The position numbers were made by a program, and so were the translations under genes. From contig JAUVLC010000036.1 in the NCBI GenBank assembly GCA_030595925.1, positions 1 through 21,678 of the forward strand: a stretch of DNA of 21,678 nt. The letters are read 5' to 3'. The DNA comes from Clostridia bacterium (GTDB taxonomy: Bacteria > CBDUZB01 > JAGLHV01). Shown one piece after another: positions 14,263 through 21,678 of this stretch. The notes beneath the pieces are model-generated. The model searched no databases. It saw nothing but the letters and a program-made list of their open reading frames with translations, and was not told the DNA's origin. Within the stretch, counting starts at the first letter, position 1, and every line of letters starts with the position of its first letter.

Positions 14263-14841
14263 ATGATTTATTTTATAGGATATAGAATTTTGTGGCTATT
14301 GGCCAGAGGTGTTTTTTGTTTAAAAACTTATGGGAGAAGGAACCTTCCTCAAAAAGGAAAGGTGATTATTGCTCCTAATCATATGAGTTATTTAGATCCT
14401 CCGATTGTTGGTGTAGCTGTAAGAAGGGAAATTTACAGTTTAGGTAAAAAGGGACTTTTTCGTATATCGCTTTTTGGGAAAATTTTAAAAGCAATTAATG
14501 TTTTGTCCATAAAAAGAGGAGGGGCCAGTGGAAGTTCCTTAAAAAAAGTAATTGAGTGTTTAAACAGAGGTGAAGGTGTTGTCGTTTTTCCGGAAGGAAC
14601 ACGCAGCCGTGATGGGAATATAGGGAAAGCTAAACGGGGTATAGGGTTATTAGTCGTTAAAGCAAAGGCACCTGTTTTACCGGTATTGATTGAGTATAAT
14701 TATAATTTTTTTAATTTCAAATCTGTAAAAGTAAAGTTTGGGAAACTGTTATATTACAATAATTTTCCGGAAAACAAAGAGTCTTATGAGACAATAAGCA
14801 ATGATATTATAAAACAGATAAAAAAATTAAAAGAGGATTGA
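14263..14841 (+). CDS. plsC: 1-acyl-sn-glycerol-3-phosphate acyltransferase
   Basis: A 192-residue membrane-associated acyltransferase that makes phosphatidic acid. The catalytic NHMSYLD (39-45, HX4D), the motif around LGKKGLF (60-66), FPEGTRSRDG (109-118) and the conserved APVLPV (136-141) are all present. The first 20 residues form a hydrophobic N-terminal helix. I choose ATG 14263, which starts at that helix and has GGAAA upstream. A TTG at 14179 would add 28 polar residues overlapping cmk and has no support. The gene ends 20 nt before ispH. Confidence 0.9.
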   Translation: MIYFIGYRILWLLARGVFCLKTYGRRNLPQKGKVIIAPNHMSYLDPPIVGVAVRREIYSLGKKGLFRISLFGKILKAINVLSIKRGGASGSSLKKVIECLNRGEGVVVFPEGTRSRDGNIGKAKRGIGLLVVKAKAPVLPVLIEYNYNFFNFKSVKVKFGKLLYYNNFPENKESYETISNDIIKQIKKLKED

Positions 14842-14861
14842 TATAAAGGTAAAAGAAAGAA

Positions 14862-15698
14862 ATGGAAATTATGGTGGCAAGAAATGCCGGATTTTGTTTC
14901 GGAGTAAAAAGAGCCATGAATCTGGTAGAGAAAGCAAGGGTTGGGAAAAATATTCTTTATACCTTAGGGCCGATTATTCATAATCCTCAGGTAGTAAGCA
15001 AGTTAGAAAAACAGGGTGTTGGAATAATTTATGATTTACATAGATTAAAACAAGGAAATGTTGTTGTCCGTTCTCATGGAGCGGATTCATCTTTTTTCGA
15101 AGAGGCAGAGAAAAAAGGAATAGGAATTGTTGATGCGACTTGTCCGTTTGTAAAAAGTGCTCAAAATTTAATTAAACAATTGAGTAAGGAAAAGTATAAA
15201 ATAGTAATTGTAGGAGAAAAAGACCATCCGGAAGTAAAAGGTTTAGTCAGTTATGCTAACACTGAAGTAAAAGTTATTCAAAAAACAAATCAACTAAAGA
15301 ATGTTTTTTCCTGGAAAAGAATAGGAGTAATTAGTCAGACTACTCAGTCGAGAGAAAACCTTAAAATAATTGTCACCGGTCTATTACAACATACAAAAGA
15401 GATTAAAATATACAATACTATTTGTGAAGCCACACAATATCGTCAAAATGAAGCAAAAAAAATAGCTCAAAAAACAGATTTGATGTTAATTATAGGAGGA
15501 TATAATAGCGCTAATACTAATCGTTTAGCAAGAACATGCAAGGAAATTCAAAATAAAACTTATCATGTTGAAACAGAAAAAGATTTAGAAATAAGTTGGT
15601 TTAAAAATGTTAAAAAAGTGGGAATAAGTACAGGGACTTCTACTCCTCAGTGGATAATAGAGGAAGTAGTTAAGAAATTAAGGAGGATAAAATTATAA
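14862..15698 (+). CDS. ispH: 4-hydroxy-3-methylbut-2-enyl diphosphate reductase
   Basis: A 278-residue [4Fe-4S] enzyme, the last step of the MEP isoprenoid pathway, producing IPP and DMAPP. The three cluster cysteines are C12 (AGFCFGV), C94 (DATCPFV) and C188 (TICEAT). Substrate-site residues are H40 (GPIIHNP), H72 (RSHG), H122 and catalytic E124 (DHPEVKG), plus SQTTQS (158-163) and STGTSTP (256-262). It is a free-standing protein, not the IspH-S1 fusion seen in some Clostridia, but its stop overlaps the rpsA start by one base. An in-frame ATG at 14871 is an alternative start. Confidence 0.95.
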   Translation: MEIMVARNAGFCFGVKRAMNLVEKARVGKNILYTLGPIIHNPQVVSKLEKQGVGIIYDLHRLKQGNVVVRSHGADSSFFEEAEKKGIGIVDATCPFVKSAQNLIKQLSKEKYKIVIVGEKDHPEVKGLVSYANTEVKVIQKTNQLKNVFSWKRIGVISQTTQSRENLKIIVTGLLQHTKEIKIYNTICEATQYRQNEAKKIAQKTDLMLIIGGYNSANTNRLARTCKEIQNKTYHVETEKDLEISWFKNVKKVGISTGTSTPQWIIEEVVKKLRRIKL

Positions 15699-17380
15699 TG
15701 GGAGAGGATGTTTTTGAAAACCAGGAAATTTCAATGGAGGAAGTTTTGTCTTCCGGGGGGGGAAATAATTTTCGTGAAGGGGAGATTATTTCAGGAGAGA
15801 TAATAAAAATCGATACTGAAAATGTTTTTATCGATGTAGGATTAAAATCTGAGGGGGTTATTCCTTTATTGGAATTTAATCGGAGTGACGAAAATAGCGA
15901 AATAAAAGTAGGGAAAAAAATCGGGGTATATTTAAAAAAGATTGAAGGGAAATCCGGCTGTCCTGTGTTATCTTACGAAAAAGCTTATAGTATAAAAAAA
16001 TCAGAAGAATTAAGGAGAGTTTATCAAAATGGGGGAATTGTTGAGGGAAAGGTCATTCGCAAAGTAAAGGGTGGATTATGTATAAATATAGGCAGGGATG
16101 CTTTTTTGCCCCAGTCACAGATTTCTTTGCAATTTTCAAAAGATTTAGACCGGTTTGTCGGACAAAAACTTAAAGTAAAAATTACAAAATTTTCTTTGGA
16201 AGAAAATAATATTGTGGTTTCTTCCCGATTTGTATTAGAAAAAGAAAGAGAAGAAAGAAAAAATGACCGACTTGCTTCTTTAAGAGAAGGAGATGTTTGT
16301 TTGGGTATAGTGAAAAGAATTACTGAATTTGGGTCATTTGTGGATATTGGAGGGATAGATGGATTATTACACAAAAACGATATTTCCTGGGGTAGGGTAG
16401 GAAAGGTAGGAGAGTTTTTGAAAGAAGGAGAGGAAATAGAAGTTAAGGTTCTTTCTTTTAATCCGGATACTCAGAAAATATCTTTAGGATTAAAGCAATT
16501 GACGCCGCATCCATGGGAGAATATCGAAAATAAATATCCGATAGGGTCGTTAGTGAGTGGACGGGTCAGAAATATTACCAATTTTGGTTTTTTTATAGAA
16601 ATAGAAGAAGGGATAGAAGGGTTGGTTCACATTTCTGAGATTTCCTGGACGGAAAAAATAAGACATCCTTCCAAAGTCGTTTCCAAAGGGGCATTAGTAA
16701 AAGCCAGGGTTTTAAATATAGATAAAGAGAATAAAAGAATATCATTGGGAATAAAACAAATAGGCCCTAATCCATGGGAAAAGATAAAAGAAAAATATTC
16801 GGTGGGAATGAAAATTTGTGGAAGAGTAACATCACTTACTTCTTTTGGGGCTTTTGTGAAATTAGAGGAAGGAATAGAAGGAATGATTCATTTTAAAAAT
16901 ATGTCCTGGACAAAAAAAATAAAACACCCTAAAGAAATACTACATAAAAACGATTCAGTGGAGGTAACTATATTAGATATTAACACAGAAGAGGAAAAGA
17001 TTTCTTTAGGTTTAAAGCAGACGGGAAGAAATCCCTATTTGAATTATAAAAAAGGGAATAATGTAAAAGGACAAATAATCAAATTAACTGATTTTGGGTA
17101 TTTTGTAAAAATAGAAGAAGGAATAGAAGGGATACTACGTTTCACTCAAATTCCTAAAGAATATGTTAATGAATTAGAGGAAGAATTGAAAGTAGGGGAT
17201 GAAATTTTTGCTAAAATAATCGGGGTTAATTATGAAGAGGGGAAAATTAATTTATCTATAAAAGAATTGGAAAAAGAAGAGATGAATAAACATATGAAGT
17301 CCCCGTCTTTTAAAATGAATTTAGGAGATATTCTGGGTGATAAACTGAATAAATTGAAAAAAAATTTTAAAGAAGATTAA
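15698..17380 (+). CDS. rpsA: 30S ribosomal protein S1
   Basis: A 560-residue RNA-binding protein with six S1 (OB-fold) repeats, at about 26-95, 112-178, 196-266, 281-354, 368-441 and 453-523. Repeats 3-6 carry the typical FGxFV/I...EGLVH...SW...KISLGLKQ pattern; repeats 1 and 2 are divergent, as expected for the ribosome-docking repeats. This is the full-length Gram-negative type that binds mRNA on the 30S subunit. AAGGAGG (about 15680-15686) lies inside the end of ispH, and TAATG couples the genes. A short Lys-rich tail (about 535-560) follows the last repeat. The next gene begins 36 nt downstream without an obvious terminator. Confidence 0.95.
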   Translation: MGEDVFENQEISMEEVLSSGGGNNFREGEIISGEIIKIDTENVFIDVGLKSEGVIPLLEFNRSDENSEIKVGKKIGVYLKKIEGKSGCPVLSYEKAYSIKKSEELRRVYQNGGIVEGKVIRKVKGGLCINIGRDAFLPQSQISLQFSKDLDRFVGQKLKVKITKFSLEENNIVVSSRFVLEKEREERKNDRLASLREGDVCLGIVKRITEFGSFVDIGGIDGLLHKNDISWGRVGKVGEFLKEGEEIEVKVLSFNPDTQKISLGLKQLTPHPWENIENKYPIGSLVSGRVRNITNFGFFIEIEEGIEGLVHISEISWTEKIRHPSKVVSKGALVKARVLNIDKENKRISLGIKQIGPNPWEKIKEKYSVGMKICGRVTSLTSFGAFVKLEEGIEGMIHFKNMSWTKKIKHPKEILHKNDSVEVTILDINTEEEKISLGLKQTGRNPYLNYKKGNNVKGQIIKLTDFGYFVKIEEGIEGILRFTQIPKEYVNELEEELKVGDEIFAKIIGVNYEEGKINLSIKELEKEEMNKHMKSPSFKMNLGDILGDKLNKLKKNFKED

Positions 17381-17415
17381 AAACCTCGTGACTGCAGAGT
17401 TGTAGAGAGGAAGAA

Positions 17416-20214
17416 TTGAAAAAAAGTTTTTTGTGTTTGACCTTGATTGTTTTTTTATTAGGAAATACTTTAAGAAATGAATCGGGTGCTTTTGGCAAGA
17501 ACAAAGTTGTTACTATAGGAAATAAGAAATGGTTTGTTGCTGAAACAGAACACTTTGAAATTTATTATTATCCGGACACAGAAAAACAACTCGATAAAAC
17601 CGCAAGAATACTGGAAAATGCTTATGATAAAATAACCAAGGGTTTAGAATATTTACCTGCCGAAAAAACACCGTTTTTTCTTTATGCAACTCAAAATCAT
17701 TTTGTACAAAATAATATTGCCGGTGTGGGAGAAGGAACGGGAGGATTTGCCGAACCGTTTAAAAATCGTTTTGTTATTCCATTAACCGGTTCTGACCAAT
17801 GGCTGGAAAAAGTAATTACCCATGAGTTTGTTCATATTGTTACCTTTCATATCCTTTATGCCGGCTGGAAATCAGTAAGATTAGTTAAGTTTATTTTTTA
17901 TCCGTTATGGTTAATGGAGGGATTAGCCGAATACTATTCATCGGATTTAGATGATAAAGCTTATGAGGAAATGATTATAAGGGATGCTGCTACTTCTGAT
18001 TTACTTATTCCTTTGACCCATTTGCATAATTTTAGTCATCTGGAAAAAAGCTACCAGATTAAGTTAGCGTATAAAGAAGGACAATATGCTTTAAACTTTT
18101 TAGCCTCTGAATATGGGGTGGATAAAATTCCTCTCATTCTTAAAGAATTTCGAGATAAATTTGAGGCAAATTCTGTTTTTTTTAAAATATTGGGAATAAA
18201 TTTCCGTGAATTTGACCGGCAATGGCGTAAACATTTAAAAGAGAAGTATTTGGAAGAAATAAGAGGGAAAAAAGAACCTTTTTTTTATGGAAAAAAATTA
18301 ACCGGTGATAATGATTTTAATACCAATGCTATTTGGTCTGAAAGCAGAGAAAATATTGCCTTTATTTCTGATAGAGCAGGATATAATGATTTATACATTA
18401 TGTCTGTAAATGATTTCAAGCAAAAATCTATTTTAAAAGGTAGAATAGGAAGAAGTATTGATTATTTAAAGACAGAAGGCCATGCTCTTTCTTTTTCTCC
18501 TGATGGAGAAAAAATTGCTTTTGTGGGAAAAAGAAACGAAAAGGATTATATCTATTTATTAAGAATTAAAAAAAATAAATTAAAAAAATTAAAAGTAAAA
18601 AATTTTGATAATATTTCTTCCCCCTGTTTTTCTCCCGATGGAAAAAAAATTGTTTTTGTCGGAATGAAGAAAGGCGTAAAAGACTTATATTTGATTGATA
18701 CCAACGGAAAAAATCTTGTTCAGTTAAACAGTGATGGAAGATGTGATGGTTATCCTGTGTTTTCTCCCGATGGTGAGGAAATATTGTATGTTTCTGAAAA
18801 AAAAGGAAAAGACAATCTTTATTTGTTGCGACTTTCTGATTTAAAAATAACTCCGATAACAGATAGTTGTTTTAATGAAAGACAACCTTCATGGTCACCG
18901 GATGGTAAAAAGTTTATTTTTATTTCTGACAAAAATGGCGTATATAATCTATACACTCTTAATTTAAATACAGGTATTGTAATACAGCTGAGTGATGTAG
19001 TAGGTGGAAATTTTACTCCCGGGTTTTCTCCCGATGGTGAAAAGATTTTGTTTGTTTCTTATCGAAAAGGGGAAAAGAATATTTATATGGGAGAAACAGC
19101 ATCTCTACTTTCTTTTTCACAAATAGTTGAATATCCTTTGTTAATCCAGAAAGAGAAAGGAGTTTTTTATCCTCTTAAAAATCTTATTATTACTCAACGG
19201 CCATACAAGTTAGATATGTCAACGGATTTATTTTATCCTCTTTTGTTTTTTGCCATTCCGGGAGGTTTATATGTTGCTGCATATTGGCAGGCAAGTGATA
19301 TGATGGGGAATCATCAATTATCAATGGGGGTAGATTATTCCGATTATGATAATTGGTTGTATTATCAGGTTGGGTATGCTTATAAAAAATGGCGTCCGCA
19401 ATTTTATTTTCATTTTAGGGGTAAAAATGATGATTATTATTATAACGATGATTTAATAGAAGAAAAATGTCATGTGAATAGAATGAAACATTCGCAGGAA
19501 ATGGTAGTCAGCTATCCTTTTGATCGATTTAATCGTATTGAATTAGGAATGGGAACTACTACTAAAGAGGAACGGAATCGCACTAAGGATGATGAGATTT
19601 CCAATTATATTGAGAATGGGGCAAGTGTTGCTTTAGTCAGGGATACAACCAGATGGGATTTTTTAGATCCGAAGAGCGGAGGACGGACGAAAGTTGCTGT
19701 TTATCAGACAAAGAGAATTTGGGAGAGTGATTATGATTATACGGACTATCTCTTTGATTCACAGCGATTTTTTACAGTTTTGAAAAATAAAATTTTAGCA
19801 TTTCGCCTTTTAGGTGAGGGTAGCGAAGGAAAAGATAAATCTATTTTTTCTTTACCGATAAGAGGTTGTTCTTCCAATGAATATAAAAATAGTAAGGTTA
19901 TGGCTTTTACTGCCGAAGGGCGGGTTAATCTTTTTACTGCAATAAATTATTATATGTGGTATATGTTCCCGGATTTTTATTTTAAGAGTTTGCAGTTAAT
20001 TTTATTTACTGATACAGGTATAAATTGGGATAAAGAGGAAGCTTTGAAAGAAACTGAGGTGCAAAATTTAAAAAATAGTGTGGGTGTAACTTTAAAACTT
20101 AACACTTTTATTCTTCAGACATTTCCTTTGTTTTTTGAATTAAATTATACGGTAAGAACGGACAAAGAAAAAGAATCGGTAAAATTTTATCTTACCTTAA
20201 GTCCTATTTTTTAA
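17416..20214 (+). CDS. Secreted gluzincin-like protease / TolB-like propeller / outer-membrane barrel fusion
   Basis: A 932-residue exported protein with three modules. A signal peptide (1-25) leads to a peptidase MA-like domain: HEFVH (136-140) and WLMEGLAEYY (165-174) give the zinc ligands H136, H140 and probably E168. A six-bladed TolB/PD40-type propeller spans about 305-560; five repeats show (F/W)SPDG (359, 405, 449, 493, 537) and the first is degenerate (WSES 307-310). The C-terminal third (about 600-932) is rich in aromatic strands, contains VRDTTRWDFLDPKSGGR (741-757) and IRG (about 823), which resemble Omp85/BamA barrel motifs, and ends in Phe. No POTRA repeats are seen. Start TTG 17416 is placed by GAGAGGAAG and the signal peptide. 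It is probably an outer-membrane protein with periplasmic domains. Substrate unknown; the barrel call is less certain than the first two modules. Confidence 0.8.
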   Translation: MKKSFLCLTLIVFLLGNTLRNESGAFGKNKVVTIGNKKWFVAETEHFEIYYYPDTEKQLDKTARILENAYDKITKGLEYLPAEKTPFFLYATQNHFVQNNIAGVGEGTGGFAEPFKNRFVIPLTGSDQWLEKVITHEFVHIVTFHILYAGWKSVRLVKFIFYPLWLMEGLAEYYSSDLDDKAYEEMIIRDAATSDLLIPLTHLHNFSHLEKSYQIKLAYKEGQYALNFLASEYGVDKIPLILKEFRDKFEANSVFFKILGINFREFDRQWRKHLKEKYLEEIRGKKEPFFYGKKLTGDNDFNTNAIWSESRENIAFISDRAGYNDLYIMSVNDFKQKSILKGRIGRSIDYLKTEGHALSFSPDGEKIAFVGKRNEKDYIYLLRIKKNKLKKLKVKNFDNISSPCFSPDGKKIVFVGMKKGVKDLYLIDTNGKNLVQLNSDGRCDGYPVFSPDGEEILYVSEKKGKDNLYLLRLSDLKITPITDSCFNERQPSWSPDGKKFIFISDKNGVYNLYTLNLNTGIVIQLSDVVGGNFTPGFSPDGEKILFVSYRKGEKNIYMGETASLLSFSQIVEYPLLIQKEKGVFYPLKNLIITQRPYKLDMSTDLFYPLLFFAIPGGLYVAAYWQASDMMGNHQLSMGVDYSDYDNWLYYQVGYAYKKWRPQFYFHFRGKNDDYYYNDDLIEEKCHVNRMKHSQEMVVSYPFDRFNRIELGMGTTTKEERNRTKDDEISNYIENGASVALVRDTTRWDFLDPKSGGRTKVAVYQTKRIWESDYDYTDYLFDSQRFFTVLKNKILAFRLLGEGSEGKDKSIFSLPIRGCSSNEYKNSKVMAFTAEGRVNLFTAINYYMWYMFPDFYFKSLQLILFTDTGINWDKEEALKETEVQNLKNSVGVTLKLNTFILQTFPLFFELNYTVRTDKEKESVKFYLTLSPIF

Positions 20215-20250
20215 AAAATATTATTGATTAAAAGGGAGGAATAATAAATA

Positions 20251-20514
20251 ATGAATAAGAAAGACTTAGTTGACTTGGTAACAAAAGTTACCTGTACTAA
20301 AAAAGAAGCTCTGGATGCTGTAACTACGGTAATAGATAGCATTAAAGCAGGTTTAAGAAGGGAAGAAAGAATTACCTTGAGTGGATTAGGGACTTTTTCA
20401 GTAAAAGTACGTATGGCCAGAATGGGGAGAAATCCGAAGACGGGAGAGGCGGTTCAGATTCCTACTAAGAAAATAGTTAAATTTAAACCGGCGGAAGAAA
20501 TTCTGGAAAAATAA
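20251..20514 (+). CDS. hup: HU-family DNA-binding protein
   Basis: An 87-residue histone-like DNA-bending protein of the HU/IHF family. MNKKDLVDLVTK opens the helical dimer body, GLGTFSVK (45-52) is the family signature, and the beta-arm tip R60-N61-P62 includes the intercalating proline (GRNPKTGE). The tail KIVKFKPAEEILE (74-86) is typical. AAGGGAGG lies about 10 nt before ATG 20251. It follows the large fusion gene by 36 nt. HU and IHF cannot be separated safely here, although the lysine-rich C-terminus and short length favour HU. Confidence 0.95.
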   Translation: MNKKDLVDLVTKVTCTKKEALDAVTTVIDSIKAGLRREERITLSGLGTFSVKVRMARMGRNPKTGEAVQIPTKKIVKFKPAEEILEK

Positions 20515-20560
20515 AAGTATTTAGGACAATGTCAAAAATGAAATTAAGGAAATGACAAGT

Positions 20561-20595
20561 AATTTCCCCCTTTGAAAAAGGGGGGTAGGGGGATT
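20561..20595. repeat. C5/G5 inverted repeat, dispersed-repeat type
   Basis: CCCCCTTT (20566-20573) and AAAGGGGG (20577-20584) form an 8-bp stem, followed by TAGGGGGATTT, so that an outer AATTTCCCCC can also face GGGGGATTT. From memory, this kind of sequence is a very common intergenic repeat in many bacterial genomes, often next to DUF559 genes. Here it sits directly upstream of a DUF559-like fragment. Confidence 0.6.
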
Positions 20596-20620
20596 TGTTT
20601 AGGATGTTAAAGTATAACGT

Positions 20621-20749
20621 GAATTTAAAATACAATGCTTGTCGATTATTCAGAGAAATGGCAAAGAAAGAGTTAACGTTATGGAGAAGGTTACATGGAA
20701 AACAAATTTTGAGTGGTCAATTTTATCGGCAGAAGTCTGTTGGGAAGTA
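20621..20749 (+). pseudogene. Truncated DUF559-type (endonuclease-like) fragment
   Basis: Frame from GTG 20621 to TAG 20747-20749 gives 42 residues. WRRLHGKQILSGQFYRQKSV matches the start of the DUF559 / very-short-patch-repair-like endonuclease domain, where a similar LW..LR.KQ..G..F.RQ..IG block precedes the catalytic (V)DF strand. Here the frame stops right after SVGK, before any catalytic residue, and the other frames downstream do not continue the domain. It has no ribosome site. I call it a remnant that arrived with the adjacent C5/G5 repeat. The remaining bases up to 20842 show only the MerR ribosome site. Confidence 0.65.
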
Positions 20750-20842
20750 GCAGAAAATCTTCCCTATGAAAAATAAAAAATGCAAAAAGTTAGTTATTGC
20801 AACCAAAAATGAAGCAATATTTCAGAAAGGAGAGTGTTTTTT

Positions 20843-21199
20843 ATGAAAATACCGGATAAGACATATTTTTCTATCGGAGAGGTAAGTGAAATTACTAAGG
20901 TACAGCCTTATGTTTTACGCTATTGGGAATCCGAGTTTAAATTGTTGCGGCCGGCAAGAAGGCATAGCGGTCAGAGAAAATATATTAAAAAAGATATTGA
21001 TACGATCATTTACATAAAGAAACTGCTATCCGAACAAAAATACAGTATTGCCGGAGCCAAAAAGAAAATGCTGGAAGATGCAAGAAATAAAAATAAACAA
21101 ATAGAAATGGATTTGGAAAAAAATAGTGCGGCGATAAATATGCTAAGAGAAACAAAAATAGCCATAAAGGAAATAGTTAAAATAATAGATAGAAAATAA
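20843..21199 (+). CDS. MerR-family transcriptional regulator
   Basis: A 118-residue one-domain regulator. Residues 8-75 are a MerR winged helix: YFSIGEVSEITKVQPYVLRYWESEF (8-32), then the wing with RRHSGQRKYIKKDID. A predicted coiled-coil dimerisation helix (about 80-118) completes it. There is no effector domain and no Cys, so metal sensing of the MerR/CueR kind is unlikely. I start at ATG 20843 because GAAAGGAG (about 20825-20832) is 10 nt upstream; the earlier GTG 20834 would sit on top of that site. Genes of this short MerR type commonly lie beside an HU/IHF gene and a tRNA-Pro, as here. Target unknown. Confidence 0.9.
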   Translation: MKIPDKTYFSIGEVSEITKVQPYVLRYWESEFKLLRPARRHSGQRKYIKKDIDTIIYIKKLLSEQKYSIAGAKKKMLEDARNKNKQIEMDLEKNSAAINMLRETKIAIKEIVKIIDRK

Positions 21200-21283
21200 A
21201 AAAAATTAGTTGAATTTTATAAAGGTGAAAGATTGTTATGTTTTGGTATGATTTTTGCGAATCTTATTAAAACTTGCTATTAT

Positions 21284-21292
21284 TGATATAAT
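21284..21292 (+). promoter_or_regulatory. Extended -10 promoter for tRNA-Pro
   Basis: TGATATAAT (TGn plus perfect TATAAT 21287-21292) predicts a start near 21299, 12 nt before the tRNA. An alternative is TTGCTA (21274-21279), 17 bp, TATATT (21297-21302), which would start within a base or two of the mature 5' end. Confidence 0.5.
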
Positions 21293-21310
21293 TTTGTATA
21301 TTTTAAATGT

Positions 21311-21387
21311 CGGGGCGTGGCGCAGTTGGCTAGCGCACTAGACTGGGGGTCTAGGGGTCGCTGGTTCGAGTCCAGTCGCCCCGACCA
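21311..21387 (+). tRNA. tRNA-Pro(GGG): tRNA-Pro, anticodon GGG
   Basis: 77 nt with CCA encoded. The acceptor CGGGGCG (21311-21317) pairs with CGCCCCG (21377-21383), then A and CCA. The D-arm contains AGTTGGCTAGCGC. The anticodon stem CTAGA/TCTAG encloses the loop CTGGGGG, with GGG as the anticodon reading CCC/CCU codons. The T-arm is CTGG-TTCGAGT-CCAG. All arms pair cleanly. Confidence 0.95.
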
Positions 21388-21678
21388 TTAAAACAGAAAT
21401 CAGGAAAGTGATGTATTAACTATTTCAAGTCCATCCGCTGAAATTAATCTTCGAAAAAAAATAAATACAAATAAGGGACATACTACAGTAAGTTGTCAAG
21501 ATTTCAATATATTGATAAAAAAGAGAAATTGTAAAGGAGTGGGGGAAAAACAACGCAGTTTCGCATGCTGAAAAGCTGGGGTAACTGGGCTAAGTAGAAA
21601 CTTGAATTTATCAGTGGAATAGAAAGAGAGAAAGAACTGAGAATAAGCCGGTAGTCAGTAGCAAATGGGGAGAAACTT
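21388..21678. other. Unassigned A+T-rich end region
   Basis: No reading frame of note on either strand. A possible promoter is TTGTCA (21493-21498), 17 bp, TAAAAA (21516-21521). The last 150 bases, which contain GCAGTTTCGCATGC and then a GAAACTT that can pair with AGTTTC, are richer in G and look more RNA-like than their surroundings, but I cannot assign them. They may continue past the window. Confidence 0.3.

Noticed and set aside
16024-16374. 116-codon minus-strand frame inside rpsA
   Set aside because: Lies wholly inside a well-supported S1 repeat region and has low-complexity Ser/Thr/Phe composition typical of antisense reading.
1-21678. CRISPR array, prophage, complete transposase, toxin-antitoxin pair or biosynthetic cluster
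   Set aside because: No regularly spaced direct repeats, phage genes, full transposase or defence genes were seen; apart from the leader unit and the remnants, the content is housekeeping.

Overview
This is a strongly A+T-rich bacterial chromosomal segment, almost entirely coding on the + strand and built mostly of conserved housekeeping genes in tight, often overlapping, translationally coupled order. TGA is used as a stop (scpA, pheA, aroA), so the code is standard. Outer-membrane beta-barrel proteins with signal peptides point to a diderm. The order CCA-type nucleotidyltransferase / site-2 protease / trpS / scpA / scpB / pheA-hisC-aroF-tyrA-aroA / cmk-plsC-ispH-rpsA / HU-MerR-tRNA-Pro, together with low GC, fits an uncultured diderm lineage such as Omnitrophota or a relative. 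That assignment is inference from remembered gene order, not a search.

Layout. 1-570: decayed end of a minus-strand carbon-starvation transporter gene (cstA-like; start codon and Shine-Dalgarno intact, body missing) and a divergent promoter region. 537-1368: a self-contained unit with a perfect consensus promoter, a leader of about 320 nt full of mutually exclusive pairings, an unrecognised 112-residue protein and a rho-independent terminator. 1525-4082: a DHH-CBS-nucleotidyltransferase fusion of the A-adding tRNA 3'-end type. 4060-5749: near-consensus promoter, M50B site-2 protease, and a TrpRS carrying a putative [4Fe-4S] Cys motif. 5949-7309: scpA-scpB (condensin). 7363-12741: a five-gene Phe/Tyr cluster (pheA, hisC, aroF, tyrA, aroA). 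12854-13450: small outer-membrane barrel, followed by a perfect 32-nt palindrome. 13551-17380: cmk, plsC, ispH, rpsA. 17416-20214: a 932-residue protease/propeller/barrel fusion. 20251-21387: HU, a decayed DUF559-type fragment next to a C5/G5 repeat, a MerR regulator and tRNA-Pro(GGG). The last 290 bases hold no gene that I can recognise.

How the genes work together. aroF opens the shikimate pathway and aroA makes EPSP near its end. pheA and tyrA split prephenate toward Phe and Tyr, and the HisC-family aminotransferase is placed to finish both. cmk, plsC, ispH and rpsA join nucleotide, phospholipid, isoprenoid and translation functions, as in many bacteria. The least explained elements are the 5' leader with its orphan protein, the 932-residue secreted fusion, and the palindrome between the barrel gene and cmk.
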